DNA of 64,000 nt from Eulemur rufifrons. Taxonomy: Eukaryota; Chordata; Mammalia; Primates; Lemuridae. The stretch is taken from contig NC_090989.1 of the NCBI RefSeq assembly GCF_041146395.1, forward strand, positions 241,790,843 to 241,854,842, written 5' to 3'. Under the pieces are notes generated by a model. That model saw only the letters and a list, made by a program, of their open reading frames with translations. It had not been told where the DNA came from and did no database searches. The position numbers were made by a program, and so were the translations under genes. Of the stretch, positions 21,310 through 33,909 are shown piece by piece; the first letter of the stretch is position 1, and each line of letters starts with the position of its first letter.

Positions 21310-23450
21310 ACACTAGCATTTGGAAGGTGCTGGAGAAATTCCAGAGTTCATATAAACATTGCCTAGTCTGTGGTTTTAGTTGCCTGGATTTTCTTGCTGG
21401 AGAAAAGCAGAAATATTCAGGTTACTAATACTTCTGAAATTTTATGAAGGAAAATAGGAAACAGGATTCTCAGGGCAAGGTTTTTAGAGCAACGTTCTAA
21501 ATTGGGCCATTAGAATCACAGATTAATAGAGATGAGAGTACCTTGAAAAATCATATCACCTTTACCCTTCATTCTGGACAATTTCTATTTTTCTTCAAGG
21601 TCTTCAGGACCACTTGGGGTCTGTGGGTGAGTGTCAGGAACTGACAAATCCACTGACTACAGAATGTAACTATATAATATGTCTATTTTTCTTGAAAGAG
21701 AATTGATAGTGTTCATCAAATTCTCAAATTCCCCTGTTTAAGAAACACTTATATATCTTACTCACCTCTAAATCCTATTTCATTGTGTCATTCCTCTGAT
21801 GTTAAGTTTTGTTTTTTTAATATCCACTTGAAAACATTGCCTATTTTAACTTAACTTTTATTTATTTTGTTTAATTACCTGCGTCATGTTGGTAGTACCT
21901 TTAAAAAACCTTAGGAATCAAAGACAGCTCTTGCCTGTCAATCAGTCACTATTCTGAACAAAATATTTTCAATTATGAAACTTTTCTCAAGAACTAGAAA
22001 TATTTAAAGGTCAACTTTAACTAACTGAAGTTTCTGAAAAGCCTGCCCCTTTGTGTGTGTGTGTGTGTGTGTGCGTGTGCTCACACTACAGAGAAAGAGA
22101 GAGAGACTTTTAAGATACCAAAAAAACCACGGGTCTTTCCCCAGGGTACCAGGGTAGCTATTGAAGAGTTCTGAGTACTGCCCTAAATTCTAGCCATCCA
22201 TTCCTTATTGGAAAGAAATTAGACTGATTCTTTCAAGGAATGCATTTATTAGAGAGAGGGAGAAAAGCAAAGAAATTATGGACTCTGTTTTGAGTCATTT
22301 TGAACAATGGCCACATACTTCTGTCAGGAAAAGAAAGTGCTAGGACAACCTGTCTAAAGCAAAGGATTTGTCATCAGACCAGCACACTAAATTAGAATGC
22401 AATGGTGTTATTTTAGAGTGGTACAAAATATGTCTCAGTTATCCTCTTCCTCTGGCATTGTAATGAGTGGAAAATGTATTTAGGCTATGGAATGAAGGGG
22501 ATCTCCTTCTCACTTCTCTCTCTGCCACTTACCCTGGATGAATTTTCAACATCTTTTTCCCTTGGGTTTGCATACTAGTAAAAATAGTGTCATGCCTACC
22601 TCAGTTAGTGTAAAACTTAAATGTGTATAATGTATACAAAATTTGCATATATAAAAATATTTGTATATACAAAATAATGTATATAAATTGGTTAACAGAG
22701 TGGAGTGCACACCATTTATATTGAAAAGGAGAGAGAGACACATACACAAGTTTATTTCCTTTCCTCTGTAATGGTACTGCTGCACACCTAGTGTCTTCAG
22801 TTCTGTATAGACACATCAAAGACCTTCAGATGTCTTTGAGCTGTTGGTTTTAAGGCTGAAAAAGCCAGCAATGTTTGGAACCACATCAAGGATTCCAACC
22901 CATTCCCACTCCCCATCCAATGAATGACTAGTTATTAATAAAAGGCCATGCCAGTATGCATGTTGAATACAAGAAAAAACAAGTTCATAGCCAAGGGAGC
23001 CTGGCACATTTCTTAAATCCCTGTCCAGCTATGAGAAGAGAGTTGGATCTAAGCAGATGTCCAGTTGAGACCCAAATTATGAATGTCTATGTAGGTGTGT
23101 TAAAGAAAAAAATGCGGAGTGTCTTTACGGCCACTGCTCACTCTCCATGAAACTATCTGAAATGAAAGTTGGCTGTCGTTAAGGGAGACATGTTGATATA
23201 CCCAACATCCTGAGGTAGGAGGCATTTGTGTTGCTAGGATGTGTGAGAGGGTCTTTTTCCCCCTGCTGACTATTTTCTAAATCTCTCATGCCTGACACTT
23301 GCATAAATGTATTCTTACGGTGAGACTAGTATTACCAGGGAAGCTTCCCAAACAAGGTTCTCATCCCTCTTCTCCCCTGCCAAGTTATTTTTCTCCTATT
23401 TTCCCACAGTTAAAAAACAAAACAAAACAACTCTGTAATATCATTTGCAT
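21310..23450. other. Non-coding DNA with simple repeats
   Basis: No gene seen. It holds a TG and a GA microsatellite (22052-22107). Frames at 22546-23150 are short, overlap each other and show no domains. Confidence 0.4.
22052..22107. repeat. (TG)n and (GA)n microsatellites
   Basis: TG repeats from 22052 to about 22079 with one CG interruption, followed after a short spacer by a GA-rich run at 22091-22107. Confidence 0.92.
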
Positions 23451-23560
23451 TGTATCGCATCTATTAACTAGCCTTTCAGCGACAAGCACTGTGCCTTATT
23501 TTTCATTGTTTTATGTACCCGGCCCCTTTCTAAACACAGGTCCTCAATAATTGCAGAAAT
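23450..23560 (+). mobile_element. Possible L2 LINE 3' end
   Basis: The layout 'CAAGCACTGTGCCTTATTTT', 'TTTATGTACCC', then 'CAGGTCCTCAATAATTGCAG' and 'GAAATGAATA' resembles the L2 3' end. It is short and diverged. Confidence 0.35.
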
Positions 23561-23605
23561 GAATACCCCGATTCAGCTCACATTAGGTGTTCCATGAAAA
23601 AAAAT

Positions 23606-23633
23606 GGGGGGGGGGCGGGAGAAGGGGAGAGGG
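23606..23633 (+). other. G-quadruplex motif
   Basis: Ten consecutive G, then C, GGG, AGAA, GGGG, AGA, GGG. Four G runs of at least three with loops of 1, 4 and 3 nt satisfy the usual quadruplex pattern on the plus strand. It lies in otherwise unremarkable AT-rich DNA, with no promoter features next to it. Confidence 0.85.
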
Positions 23634-24744
23634 AGAGATATAAAAATTCAAGAAATTTGGGGTTTAAAAAAGTTAAGCAAGATTTTAAAACTAATGACTC
23701 CTCAGACCCTTTAATAGTCTAACATGTGTTCTATTTCCCAAACATATTTGACCATCAAAGCCACTCTCACTTTTTTTGGAGTTTTAGCAGAGCACAGTTT
23801 GCAAAATAGCCCTAATGCAAACAAAAGCAAGCCACGCATTCAGCAATGGTTCTTAGTGCTTTCTAAATTACAGAGTGTAAGAGATCTCTGTGTTACCAGA
23901 GATTCACAAGTACCAGATTTTCAACAATATTTAATACAATGGAATCCCAGAATGAAATAATATAGACATAAGCTTGGAGTTCATTGTAACAAGATTTCAC
24001 CTGGGTTAGATATGAATCTCACAAATGTTATTTTACCCAAAGTAAGCCAGCACAAAGAGCAAAAGAGGGAAAATATTTGGCACAATATTTTATCAGACAA
24101 TGGTGTCAGCATTGCAAGCATAGTAATTATAGCTGTGGTTCTAGACACATACCATATACTTTTCAAGAAGCTTTTTCTAGCCATCTTGGGAAGATGGTTC
24201 TGATGAATAGCAAATGAGAAAGGTGATCGTGTAAAATAAATCCCTGCAGGTGATAATCTTTTTATACCAGATTTTCCTCCTGCTTCTTGTCCATCTTCCC
24301 TGCCTCTCCCACCTTCCCTCTGTTTTCATCTGTTCTCTTCTTGTACTCCCCAGAATGCTGTACATTTTCACCTCTTTGGTTGCATCAAGGTTTGTAGATA
24401 ATGCTAAATCAACACTCAGAATATGTCAAAGATTATATTAAAAATATATCACAACCAGTATCATATGGATACCCAGAGCTGAGGGCAGCCAGATCTCTGG
24501 AGTGAGGTCGAGAAAATTCCCTGATCTGGCAGGAGTTATTCCATTAATTGCTGAATCAAGGGACAGGAGGTTGTCCCAGGTAATGGGTCAGAGAGGTAGG
24601 ACAGGCACTGGGGCTACTGGGTCAGTAGCTGCTCATACAGAACTACATCGATACTGATATATATTGTATGTCTGTCACCGTATACAGAGCTGTGCTAATA
24701 TTTTACAAACCTGATCATACCAGTGCATGGCAGATGCATGTCAG

Positions 24745-24860
24745 CCTTACTTTAGATAACTTTTTGCTAAGTTCCTGCTATGTGCCAGGCATTTTGCTAG
24801 GCCCTGAAGATAGGTCCAAGAGCAAGATTTTTATTCTAGTATCAAATAAATTTCCTAACT
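24745..24860 (-). mobile_element. Probable L2 LINE 3' end, reverse
   Basis: The stretch 'GTTCCTGCTATGTGCCAGGC' followed by 'GCTAGGCCCTGAAGATAGGT' and 'CAAGATTTTTATTCTAGTAT' reads as the reverse complement of an L2 3' end. Confidence 0.45.
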
Positions 24861-25088
24861 TACTGAAAACCAAGTGATCAAGAGGTAAATTAAGATGAAG
24901 TCATGATTTTTTCCATTTATCTAATATAAACATCAACCCCAGTCTATAATTAGGTTTTAGGCAATGGTAGAAAGGAAAAATAAGGGAAAAAGAGGTTACA
25001 CCTGAGAGTGAGAGTAAAAGAAAATCTTGTTTAGGAAAAGCAGAAATGCTATGACATCATGGAATGTTTTGACTCCTCTTTGTCTTTT

Positions 25089-25400
25089 TTTGTTTTAAAA
25101 TTAAATTTTTTTAGAGACATGGTCTAGCTCTGTTGCCGAGGCTAGAGTTCAGTGGCTGATCATAGCTCACTGTAACTGCAAATTCCTGAGCTCAATCCAT
25201 CCTTCTGCCTCAGCCTCCTGAGTAGCTGGGACCACAGGCAGACATCATCATACTCAGCTAATTTTTCTTACTTTTTGTAGAGACAGGGGTCTTGCTGTGT
25301 TGTCCAGGTTGGTCTCGAACTCCTGCCCTCAATTGGTTCTTCCACCTTGGCTTCTCAAAGTGCTGGGATTATAGGCATGAGCCACCACTCTGGCCTCCCC
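25089..25400 (-). mobile_element. AluJ-type SINE, full length, old
   Basis: Reverse-orientation dimeric Alu without the strepsirrhine linker extension. Both arms are present but well diverged: 'GCCTCAGCCTCCTGAGTAGC' in the right arm and 'CTCAAAGTGCTGGGATTATA' in the left. 'TTGTCTTTT' occurs at both edges (25080-25088 and 25401-25409) and may be a short target-site duplication. It is probably older than the other three Alus here. Confidence 0.93.
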
Positions 25401-25789
25401 TTGTCTTTTGAAAGAACTTTCTAACTTTTGGAAACGTCTTTGCTAAAAATGTTTTCTTAGCATTTTTATTGACTATTTAATGTATATAACCACGGAAATT
25501 ATGGGGAAAATGTTTCTTGAACATATCTTTAATTTAAAAAGTAAAATAATAATATGGGAGAGTATCTTTTCTATTCAGGGTAAAAACAATAATGAATTTG
25601 TTTGTATCCTATTTGCTCTGAAGTAATGAAAAGATAGTTATTGCGTATATAAAACATGGTCATTTGAAATCTGTTTTCATCATTTGAAATGTACTTTGAA
25701 ACCTCAACCCACTATCTCTCTAGCAGGTTTGAAGAAGAAAAACTAATCACTGAGTTTCTTCTTCCAGACAGGGTTGAAGCTCCATTCAC

Positions 25790-25945
25790 ATGTAACTCTC
25801 ACAAAAAATGCTACACATTGGAATTACAATCTCCATTTTAATGAGTAAATTGAGGTTAAACTAAGTTAGGTAGCTGACAAAGGATGACAAAGGGCAATTG
25901 GCAAAATCAGTGTTTTGAATCCAGGTCTTAAGACTCTAAGTTCCA
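25790..25945 (+). mobile_element. MIR SINE fragment
   Basis: 'ACAATCTCCATTTTAATGAG', 'TAAATTGAGGTTAAACTAAG' and 'TTTTGAATCCAGGTCTTAAG' follow the MIR order in plus orientation, with an apparent short local duplication around 'ACAAAGGATGACAAAGG'. Confidence 0.55.
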
Positions 25946-25949
25946 GGAA

Positions 25950-28740
25950 CTATGTACAAGTCAATCTTTGCTAACTAATTAATAACATTTCCTTAAAGTC
26001 TTTTAAATAAATACTCAGTACCACCTTATATCACTACTAATTGAACAAATCACTAGAAGAAAAAATTCAGATGTAATACACAAACAATTTTCTTTTTAAC
26101 TATTATATTACAAGCTATCATTTACCTGAATAAATTTTAAAGTTGAAATGGGACCTAATATAGGTAAAACAAATGTCAAAGCTTCTTTTAAATGCCAGTA
26201 TAATCAGTTTTATATTGTATTTCTAAGATCAGAATAACCTTTTATTGTCTAATGTGAGTTCAAAGCAATCAAGGCCTTTTAACCCAAAACAATACAATCC
26301 ACAAGCATATGTGTGTACAGCCTCAACACAAGACTCCACCTTGTTTGCCTGCTCTAACTTTCTCTTAAGAATTAGTACTAAATCTATAGGCATGCACATG
26401 TGTATTTACTCACGGGTTAAAAAGCAGACTCTTTGCAAAGCAGGCTTACCCTCTTTTCTCCCCAATGTTGTTTCTTCACCCTTTCCCTCCTGCAGACCAC
26501 ATTGGATGATTTCCTTAAACACAATGGGAGCTTGGCATGTGGAAATAAAAGCAGGATACAAAAGAATAACAGAAAGTGAAAACTTTCATTAAAAAGGACA
26601 AAGATAAAGATAAGAATGTGTGCATATACACAGTTTGTAGAGCAGACATATACTTTGCATTCTGGTGTGAAAAGATCTAAGAGATAAGGAGAGTAAATAG
26701 TAGGAGCAGCAAGATAATTGGTATTTACAAAATAGCAGAGTATGGACTTGTTCTCTAGATCTTAGAATCCATGGAACTTGATAAAGAACAACAAAAAAAT
26801 CTATTTGTGAGTAAAGTCAGAAATGAACATACAAATGTGATAATAATCATAATGTATAAAACTCACCAAGTTTTTAAAGAATGATTTATTTATGTTAGCA
26901 ATAACTTCTTACCTCTTCTCAAATGCTAAATGCCATAGGGGCGTCATTTTGGCAACTGAATATTCTGATACCATACATGGGCATAAGTGCTCACTAATGA
27001 GTTCTAGTTAACAGAACACTGTATAAATGCACTTTTACTGAATACTAGGTAAACTAGCTTTTATAATAGTTTTTAAGATAGAAGGAAAGATGTTTTTCTT
27101 TATACATAAGGTTGTAAACTTTTGAAAGCTTAAAAAATGCAGTAGACGCAGCCTGAAAAATGAGATAGATTCAAAAGTAGTTTAGCTGGATTCATAAATT
27201 TAAAGTAGGCTATAATGGAACTTAGAGATATTTGGGGGAGATCTCTAGTTCTAAGAATAACAATAGGAAAACAACAAGGATAGTCAAAGCACTAGGCTGA
27301 TAGTATACAGTAGCTTCTAACATTTCTTATTTTCCTGTAATTAAGCTCTCAAGATTGATATATACTGATCTGATTGTACATAAGTACCCATCAAACTTCC
27401 AAAATAATTTTAGGAGAAAACTGGATATATACTGATTAAATTATATGCATTTTCTAAAGGAATAATTTTCTGTCTTATCCCACATCAAAATTTGTAAAGA
27501 GAAAGGAAGAGAGTTTTTGAAATGAAATCTCCTAACCAAATTAGTTTTAATTTTCTCACTTTATTTAAATATATCTGAACAATAAAAAAATGAGAAGTAA
27601 TTATTGAAACATAATGAACATTATTGATTTTTTACTTTTTTTCCATACCTTGGAATTCATATGTTAAAGCTTTGCTCAAACTAGATTAAGTCAGTAATTT
27701 GATATTAGTCAACCAACTTGTGGCACATTCTTTACTTGTTATGCTATTGTTCTCTCTGGCATTTAAGAAAAGTATGGCTTGCTAAAGTAATATGATGTCA
27801 TTCTTTTTCTCTGCTAGTGCACAACTTCTGGTTTTCTAAGTGCCTTCTCAGAAATACATTCTTGTCATACTTTGCCTTGTCAGCTTATTTTAAACAAAAT
27901 CTTTTAAGACATATTTATAGTACAAGTTCAATGTTAAAGAGTTCTAATGAGGAATCACAGAAAATTGGAAATGGAATGGGCCCACACAGGCTATCTAAAG
28001 GCCGAAGCCTTGCCAAAAAAAAAAAAAAATATCCTCTGTATAGAACAATATCATTGGCCTCTACTGCCTTGTATACTGAAATATTTTAGAAATTATCCTG
28101 GGTTCTAATAGATCTCACAATTGGGATTTTTTTCATTTCTTCTCTGCTGTTCAGGTATAACTTTTATCAAGTATAATCAAAATATCACTTCATATTTGTA
28201 CTGCATGAGTACATTCTTCTTGCTATTGTTTTTGGAGAAATAAATCTTTTGCTGATATAAAATGAGGGAATTAGAGAATTGCTTAGCTTTTCAATGACAA
28301 ATAAGAGAATAGAAGGAAACTTAACTAGTGGAACGGAAAATAGAAAAGCAAATCTGTTTAACTATTATTGAGTTTAATGTTAATGTTGTTCATTATTTAT
28401 CTCTCTTTACCACCAATTATACTGAATCCACACTCTCATCCCTGCCAAAAAATCAGGGACATAAAATGTCTTTCTTTAGAAAACCGGAATTTAAAAGGCA
28501 GAAACAAGCAAAGTGCTGCCATCAACAACAAGGGGTGAGATTCATTCCCCCAGAACGTAAGAGGAACAAGAGAGGAGGTGTTCAGGACCAGAGGAGTGAA
28601 CTTTGCTTAAAGCCATACATAAGATAAAAGGCAAAGGAGAAGTTAACAGAATAAAACATTATTGAAAGTAGAATGGAGAAGAAAGGAAAATGGTGCTCAG
28701 CTGGTAGACCAGATGGAATCCCAGAGATGAGAACAATTCA
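25950..28740. other. AT-rich non-coding DNA
   Basis: No gene or named repeat seen. The 115-codon frame at 26245-26592 and the 90- and 99-codon frames at 27817-28089 and 28328-28627 have no domain or splice context that I can support. Confidence 0.4.
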
Positions 28741-28744
28741 TTAT

Positions 28745-28835
28745 TAATCAATTACTCACTAGGTATCTCATATGTACAATCTATGTTGTACCAGACATAG
28801 ATTAAGAATACAGAAATGTAAGCTAGGGCCCCTTA
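28745..28835 (-). mobile_element. Possible L2 LINE fragment, reverse
   Basis: 'TTACTCACTAGGTATCTCAT' through 'TACCAGACATAGATTAAGAA' resembles the reversed L2 3' end. Very diverged. Confidence 0.3.
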
Positions 28836-29354
28836 ATAACTTTACTTCTTGGTGGTAGACACACTTAACTAGATACACTATGTTTAATAGTATTCTCTTT
28901 TATGTTAGGGTCTTAAGAGTTGGAGGAGTTTAATGGAGGGGCCAATCAAGGAAGACTGGTGGCCTTTGGGAGCAGGTTAGGATTTTGCTTGCCCTTGCCC
29001 CCAGACACTTCTCTCTGTCACTGGTGATAATACTCATTTGCCATGTGGGCCCTTGTCATCATAGCCCAGTAGGTAAAAAGTGATTTCTCTGAAACAACTC
29101 AGATTTTAGAGGAAAGTTTCAGAGAGAAAAATCAACGTAGCTTACAGAGCAATTGGATTACTAGCTGTTATGAAATTCTCTTTGTAATTTCTTTTATAGC
29201 TTTATTTGCTATAGAAGGAAAAAATGTGGAGAGAAATGCTTTGAATACAAAAATATAACATGTTACAAAACTATTTGCTAATGAATTTGGTTCATTTAAT
29301 TCTGTGGAATACAATCAGAAAAATTGAAGTGAGAAAAATCATAGAAATAATTTT

Positions 29355-29480
29355 GTCTAATCTTTTCATTTTACAGATGAGGAAATAAAGTCTACTGAGA
29401 TGCAATGACTTACCTGTAGTCACATAAATAATAACTGATAAGACCCATGTCTACAGACTCCACGTTCTTACCTTTACACC
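29355..29480 (+). mobile_element. MIR SINE fragment
   Basis: 'TTCATTTTACAGATGAGGAA' followed by 'ATGACTTACCTGTAGTCACA' and 'AAGACCCATGTCTACAGACT' matches the 3' half of MIR in plus orientation. Confidence 0.6.
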
Positions 29481-29654
29481 ACATTATTTCTAGTTGTGGT
29501 ATTTTCCTACTCAAAATGACACTTTGCATATTAATAACCTACAAATTTGGAAATCTCAGGTTGGGTTATAGTGGAAAGTGTTTGACTTGGACTCATACAG
29601 CCCTGAACTGGAATCCTGTTCAGCTCAGCTACTATTATAATTAGCTGTAGAATA

Positions 29655-29870
29655 TTGACAAATTCATTTATTCATTCATCAAATGGCTATTGGGCACTTA
29701 CTACATCTCAGTTACTTTTGTAGGTGCTGAGGAAAGTAGCAAATAAAAACTTACATTCTTGTTAAGGGTAATTGACAATATATGGTAAATATTTGCTATG
29801 TCAAGTGTGATACATCTAAGAAGAAAATTAAAGCTGGATGAGGGGCCAGAGAATGACAGAAAGTTTTATA
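29655..29870 (-). mobile_element. Probable L2 LINE 3' end, reverse
   Basis: 'TTCATTTATTCATTCATCAA' then 'TATTGGGCACTTACTACATC' and 'TAGGTGCTGAGGAAAGTAGC' is the reversed L2 3' terminus, including its TGAATGAA-type tail. Confidence 0.55.
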
Positions 29871-29894
29871 AAGGATATTAGGAAAAGCCTCTAT

Positions 29895-30120
29895 GATAAT
29901 AGTAGCTAATGTTTACAGAGTTCTGAGTATATGCTAAGTGCTTTACGTATAATTACCTTTAAATCCTCACATTACGCTATGAAGTAAGTCCTATTAATAT
30001 CTCCCATTTACAGATGAGGAAATGAAAGCCCTTAGAGGTTAAGTAACTTTCCTCAGGTTACCCAGCTGGAAAGAAAGCAAGCCAGCAGGTGTGTCTCCAG
30101 AGTGTCCTCTAGCCACTGGC
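29895..30120 (+). mobile_element. MIR SINE, near full length
   Basis: 'ATAGTAGCTAATGTTTACAG', 'ATATGCTAAGTGCTTTACGT', 'CATTTACAGATGAGGAAATG', then 'AGGTTAAGTAACTTTCCTCA' and the 'TTACCCAGCTGG' stretch, in consensus order. Confidence 0.85.
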
Positions 30121-30534
30121 TAATGCGGCCTTTCTGACAGGGTAAGTGGAGCTCTCAGAGTTGCAGTTTTCCAGCCTATAACAGACTCACTTGAGAACTG
30201 CAAGATGTAGTGTATACTCAAAACTTAGCCCTGTGTCTGTCACAAAGTAGAATTTATAAGTCAGAATTCTTAGGCTGCAATTTGCAGAAACCCAACTGAA
30301 GATATCTTAATAAAAATGAAGAATGTACAGTTTCATGTAAATGAATTGCAGGAGGAGGGGTAGAGCGAACCTCAGAGTTAACTAAGGTTAAGGGCTCCAA
30401 TGCACAAATGGAGACTTTTTATTTCCCTTGTCATCTCTGTGTGTTGACTTCATTCTTTCCTACTGTAGAATGACTTTCTCCTTGCGATGGAAAGCATGGC
30501 TGCAAACTGCAGGCTTATAATCTTTCAGATTCTA

Positions 30535-30740
30535 ATAGCTAATTAATGAGCCCTTGCTGGGCTTTGCCTTATCTACCTGTACTCACAACAGTAAGCCTCA
30601 CGACAGCTCTGTGCAGTCAGTGCCACTGTTATGTCCATTTTCAGATGAGAAAATTGAAGCACAGATATTTAAGTAGTTTATCCAAAGCCACTGGCTAGAA
30701 AGGGACACAAACTTAGGTAGTCTGTTCCAGGGCTATTTGC
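30535..30740 (+). mobile_element. MIR SINE
   Basis: 'TCACAACAGTAAGCCTCACG', 'CCATTTTCAGATGAGAAAAT', 'GAAGCACAGATATTTAAGTA', 'CCAAAGCCACTGGCTAGAAA' follow the MIR consensus. Confidence 0.65.
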
Positions 30741-30774
30741 CTTTAAGTCAACATATTCTTCTTGGACTGAGCAT

Positions 30775-30798
30775 TTAAATTAAATTAAATTAAATTAA
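30775..30798. repeat. (AAATT)n microsatellite
   Basis: Nearly five perfect AAATT units. Confidence 0.9.
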
Positions 30799-30799
30799 G

Positions 30800-31799
30800 A
30801 AGAAAAAAAAACCAATATGCATGTACCAGGGACAGAATTTGCACCACAAGCTCCAGCCAAACCATTCTTGGGGATCTAAAACCTTTGATTGACACCATGT
30901 GGGCTATACTTAGCCTGTCCCCTGTTCCCTGCACATCATATCTGCCCCAATTTAGGACTCTTCAGTCTCTGCACTTGTTTTCTGTCTGCATTTTTGGTGC
31001 TTTGCTGGATCCCTGCTTAATGACTCTCAATCATCCTTTTCCTATCATTGAGGTTAGTGCCTGAATCATCCTTTCTACATTTGAGGTTAGTGTTTAAATC
31101 AGGAATTGGATGAAGCTTCTTACAAACAATATCAATGTGTTTGATATTTCACTTTTTTACTATAAAGAAGTGCCTAGTAGAGGTAAATGAAGCCAATTTC
31201 CTAAAATGGAAGGAATGGAAGATGGGATGTGGCAGTTCTAAACCTTTGGTGGAGGCACCAGGGATGGAAGAGACCGGTTACATCCAAAGAGTTGAGTTAC
31301 TTATTTCCGGAATATCTTTGAGGCTTGCACAACAGCTTTAGTTTCTCTGTTCCCCTCTTTATGGAGCTTCATCTTGAATTGCCTTTAATATTGCATTTGC
31401 TGAAAACATGGACAGTAGAATTGGAGGCAATATCTATAATTGGAAAGCTCCCCTTACTTTATGACTGCTAGGCAGTTCTAATTTAGAATTCTTATTATTC
31501 TTCTAGTTCAGTCTAATAGTCTATAACACTGAGTTTGGCTTCCTCATAAAACAAACTGTCAAAATTATTTTTATGATAGTCATAAATATGAATGAACTAA
31601 ATGGAAATTGTTTAAAATTGACCAAATATACAGTTCAGTACACTGTAACTCTTCTAATGATGATCAATAATATAGACTCTCACATCTTGTTTCTGTGACA
31701 TACCTATAAAGCAAAAACAGACCAGACAAGTGGTGATCCACAGGGTAGCATACAGGCAGTATGTTATTGCAAGTTGACGGATCTTGGAAAGCTTCCCTA
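30800..31799. other. Non-coding DNA
   Basis: No gene or repeat that I can name. The 68-codon frame at 31135-31341 has no domain. A short direct repeat occurs around 31030-31100, where 'GAGGTTAGTG' is repeated about 35 bp apart. Confidence 0.35.
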
Positions 31800-31905
31800 A
31801 GATCCATTAGATTCTGAACTCCTTGGGGTAGAAATGTTGTGTTGTACATTTCTATATTCTCAATGCTGATCATAGTGCCTATCACATATTTTTCCATATA
31901 GCTTG
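31800..31905 (+). mobile_element. Probable L2 LINE 3' end
   Basis: 'GATTCTGAACTCCTTGGGGT', 'ATTTCTATATTCTCAATGCT', then 'CATAGTGCCTATCACATATT' is the L2 3' UTR layout in plus orientation. The 103-codon minus ORF at 31664-31975 covers it and is not called. Confidence 0.55.
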
Positions 31906-32489
31906 CTGTATGACCTGCCTCTGCTGAGACACAGTAAGAAAGCAAGACAGTAAGAGGACGATGGTCTAAATTCAAAGTAAGAGAACCTCAACTGATGGAT
32001 GGTGAAAAGGCAAGGCTAGAAATTGATAGAAAATGAGACTTCAGGTTTATAGGGTAGAGGAGTTAGGAGAGCTGAGTGAGCAAGGTGGCAGTTACGGAGG
32101 GCATGAAAAGCTTGGCTTACATAGGGCTAAAAGATTCCTCCTCTACAGAGCCTGGTGGTGGCTTCTGGGTTGGACGAGGTCCACACAAAGGGGTGGACAC
32201 TAGCTCAAGATAGTAGGTTGTTTGTTTAGGTGTTTGCTTTTACTAGTCCTAAGCAGGCAGATTTAAAATAACTTTCATGAAAAGGATCATACGACAACAT
32301 AAAGAATTTGGGAAAAGAATTGTATAAAATCACTGATATCTAATTTTTTATATAATCTTAATTCTCAATTCTCATTACTCCTGTATCCTGATCAGCTGCA
32401 GGATCAGTCTTTAACCTGTAGACAGTCTGCCTAACGATAACTATCATGATGATGTTCGTGATGATGACAATATGATGATATTGATGACA

Positions 32490-32720
32490 AAAATGGCTAA
32501 CACTTATTGAGCGCTTATTATTGCTGGTCACTTTTGGTGTCATTTAATTTTTGTATTATTTCATTTAATTTTTCAATGATTCTGTGAGATAAATATTAAT
32601 TAACATTTTTATTTCACATATATGGACACTAAGACACAAAGAAATTAACTTGCCCAAGGTTGCACAGCTAATATGTGAAGAATTTGGGTAGTCTGATTAC
32701 AGAGTCTATGCTCTTAACCC
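32490..32720 (+). mobile_element. MIR SINE, near full length
   Basis: 'TGGCTAACACTTATTGAGCG', an interrupted middle, then 'GAAATTAACTTGCCCAAGGT', 'TGCACAGCTAATATGTGAAG' and 'GAGTCTATGCTCTTAACCCA' in consensus order. Confidence 0.85.
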
Positions 32721-32907
32721 AGATCCAGGTGGGGTTTGAGAGTAGTATTGGTGACTTAGGTTGAGTTCCCAGACTCCTGCAGTAAACCCAGGGAAACCAG
32801 TGTTCCATTTCACTCTGCTTCCAAATCCCTTCCACATTTGCTTTGTCTATAGAAGTTTTCTCAAATCCCTCTCATCATTATCATGATGAATTTATTTCAA
32901 CAATTGT

Positions 32908-32920
32908 AAAAAAAAAAAAA
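32908..32920. repeat. poly(A) run
   Basis: Thirteen A without an attached retroelement body that I can recognise. Confidence 0.8.
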
Positions 32921-33227
32921 TGGTAAATTGGGGACATATGGGAAATCTGAATATGGACTGAGTATGAGATGATAAGAAATTGTTAATTTTTTTAGGAGTG
33001 TACAGTATGTAAGAAAATGTCCTTAAATTTTAGAGATGCATATTAAAGAATTTAAGGGCTAAGCTCATGATATTTGGAGCTTACTTTAAAATAATTGAGC
33101 AAAAAGAAAATAGCTGAAGGAAATATGGTAAAATGATATTAAGGCTAGGTGATCAATATACAGAACTTTATTGTAATATTCTCTCTACTTTGAAGTATAT
33201 TTCAAAATTTTAATAACACTAAAGTAA

Positions 33228-33492
33228 GGCCGGGCGCAGTGGCTCACGCCTGTAATCCTAGCACTCTGGGAGGCCGAGGCGGGTGGATCGCTCAAGGTCA
33301 GGAGTTCAAGACCAGCCTGAGCAAGAGTGAGACCCCGTCTCTACTAAAAATAGAAAGAAATTATATGGACAACTAAAATATATATATACAAAAAATTTGC
33401 CAGGCATGGTGGCGCATGCCTGTAGTCCCAGCTACTCGGGAGGCTGAGGCAGTAGGATCGCTTAAGCCCAGGAGTTTGAGGTTGCTGTGAGC
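33228..33492 (+). mobile_element. Alu SINE, strepsirrhine-type, 3'-truncated
   Basis: The 5' end is intact, starting GGCCGGGCGCAGTGG. The left arm and an extended linker carrying the strepsirrhine segment (with a short TA run) are present. The right arm stops after 'GAGGTTGCTGTGAGCT', so its last part and the A-tail are missing, and no target-site duplication is visible. A deletion after insertion is the likely reason, since LINE-driven truncation removes the 5' end instead. Confidence 0.92.
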
Positions 33493-33734
33493 TTTCTGAT
33501 ACTATCACACTTTCCTAATTCTTATACTAGTAGAGAATATACAGTTTCCAGATATGAACCATCTCTGAGTATCATTTATTTTTGCTAGACCCACTTCTGC
33601 CACAATTAACAAGGAGGATTTATCTGTCCATAGCAGCAGATCACAAACTTTTTATGCTGAACTACGCCTGACAGGTGATGTGCAAATATATGGCACTCTC
33701 AAATATATGTCTGGTTCTGCTTCTTGTAAGTTTG

Positions 33735-33905
33735 CAACCTGGAAGCTGAGCAACCTACTTGCCCTACTTTTCTTTCTGGAAGAAGGGCTATAATTGCATC
33801 TACTTCCAGACTGTTGTTAGGATTCCGAAGATAATGCATACAAACCACCTAGTTTATTGTCTGCTACTTGGTGAGCACCCAATAAACATTAAATATTTTT
33901 AGCAG
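33735..33905 (-). mobile_element. MIR SINE fragment, reverse
   Basis: 'TTGCATCTACTTCCAGACTG', 'TTGTTAGGATTCCGAAGATA', then 'TTGGTGAGCACCCAATAAAC' match the reverse MIR order. Confidence 0.6.
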
Positions 33906-33909
33906 CAGT

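Noticed and set aside
29400..29420. 'ACTTACCTGTAG', resembling a minus-strand splice donor
   Set aside because: It lies in the conserved part of a MIR element, where this motif is part of the repeat consensus.
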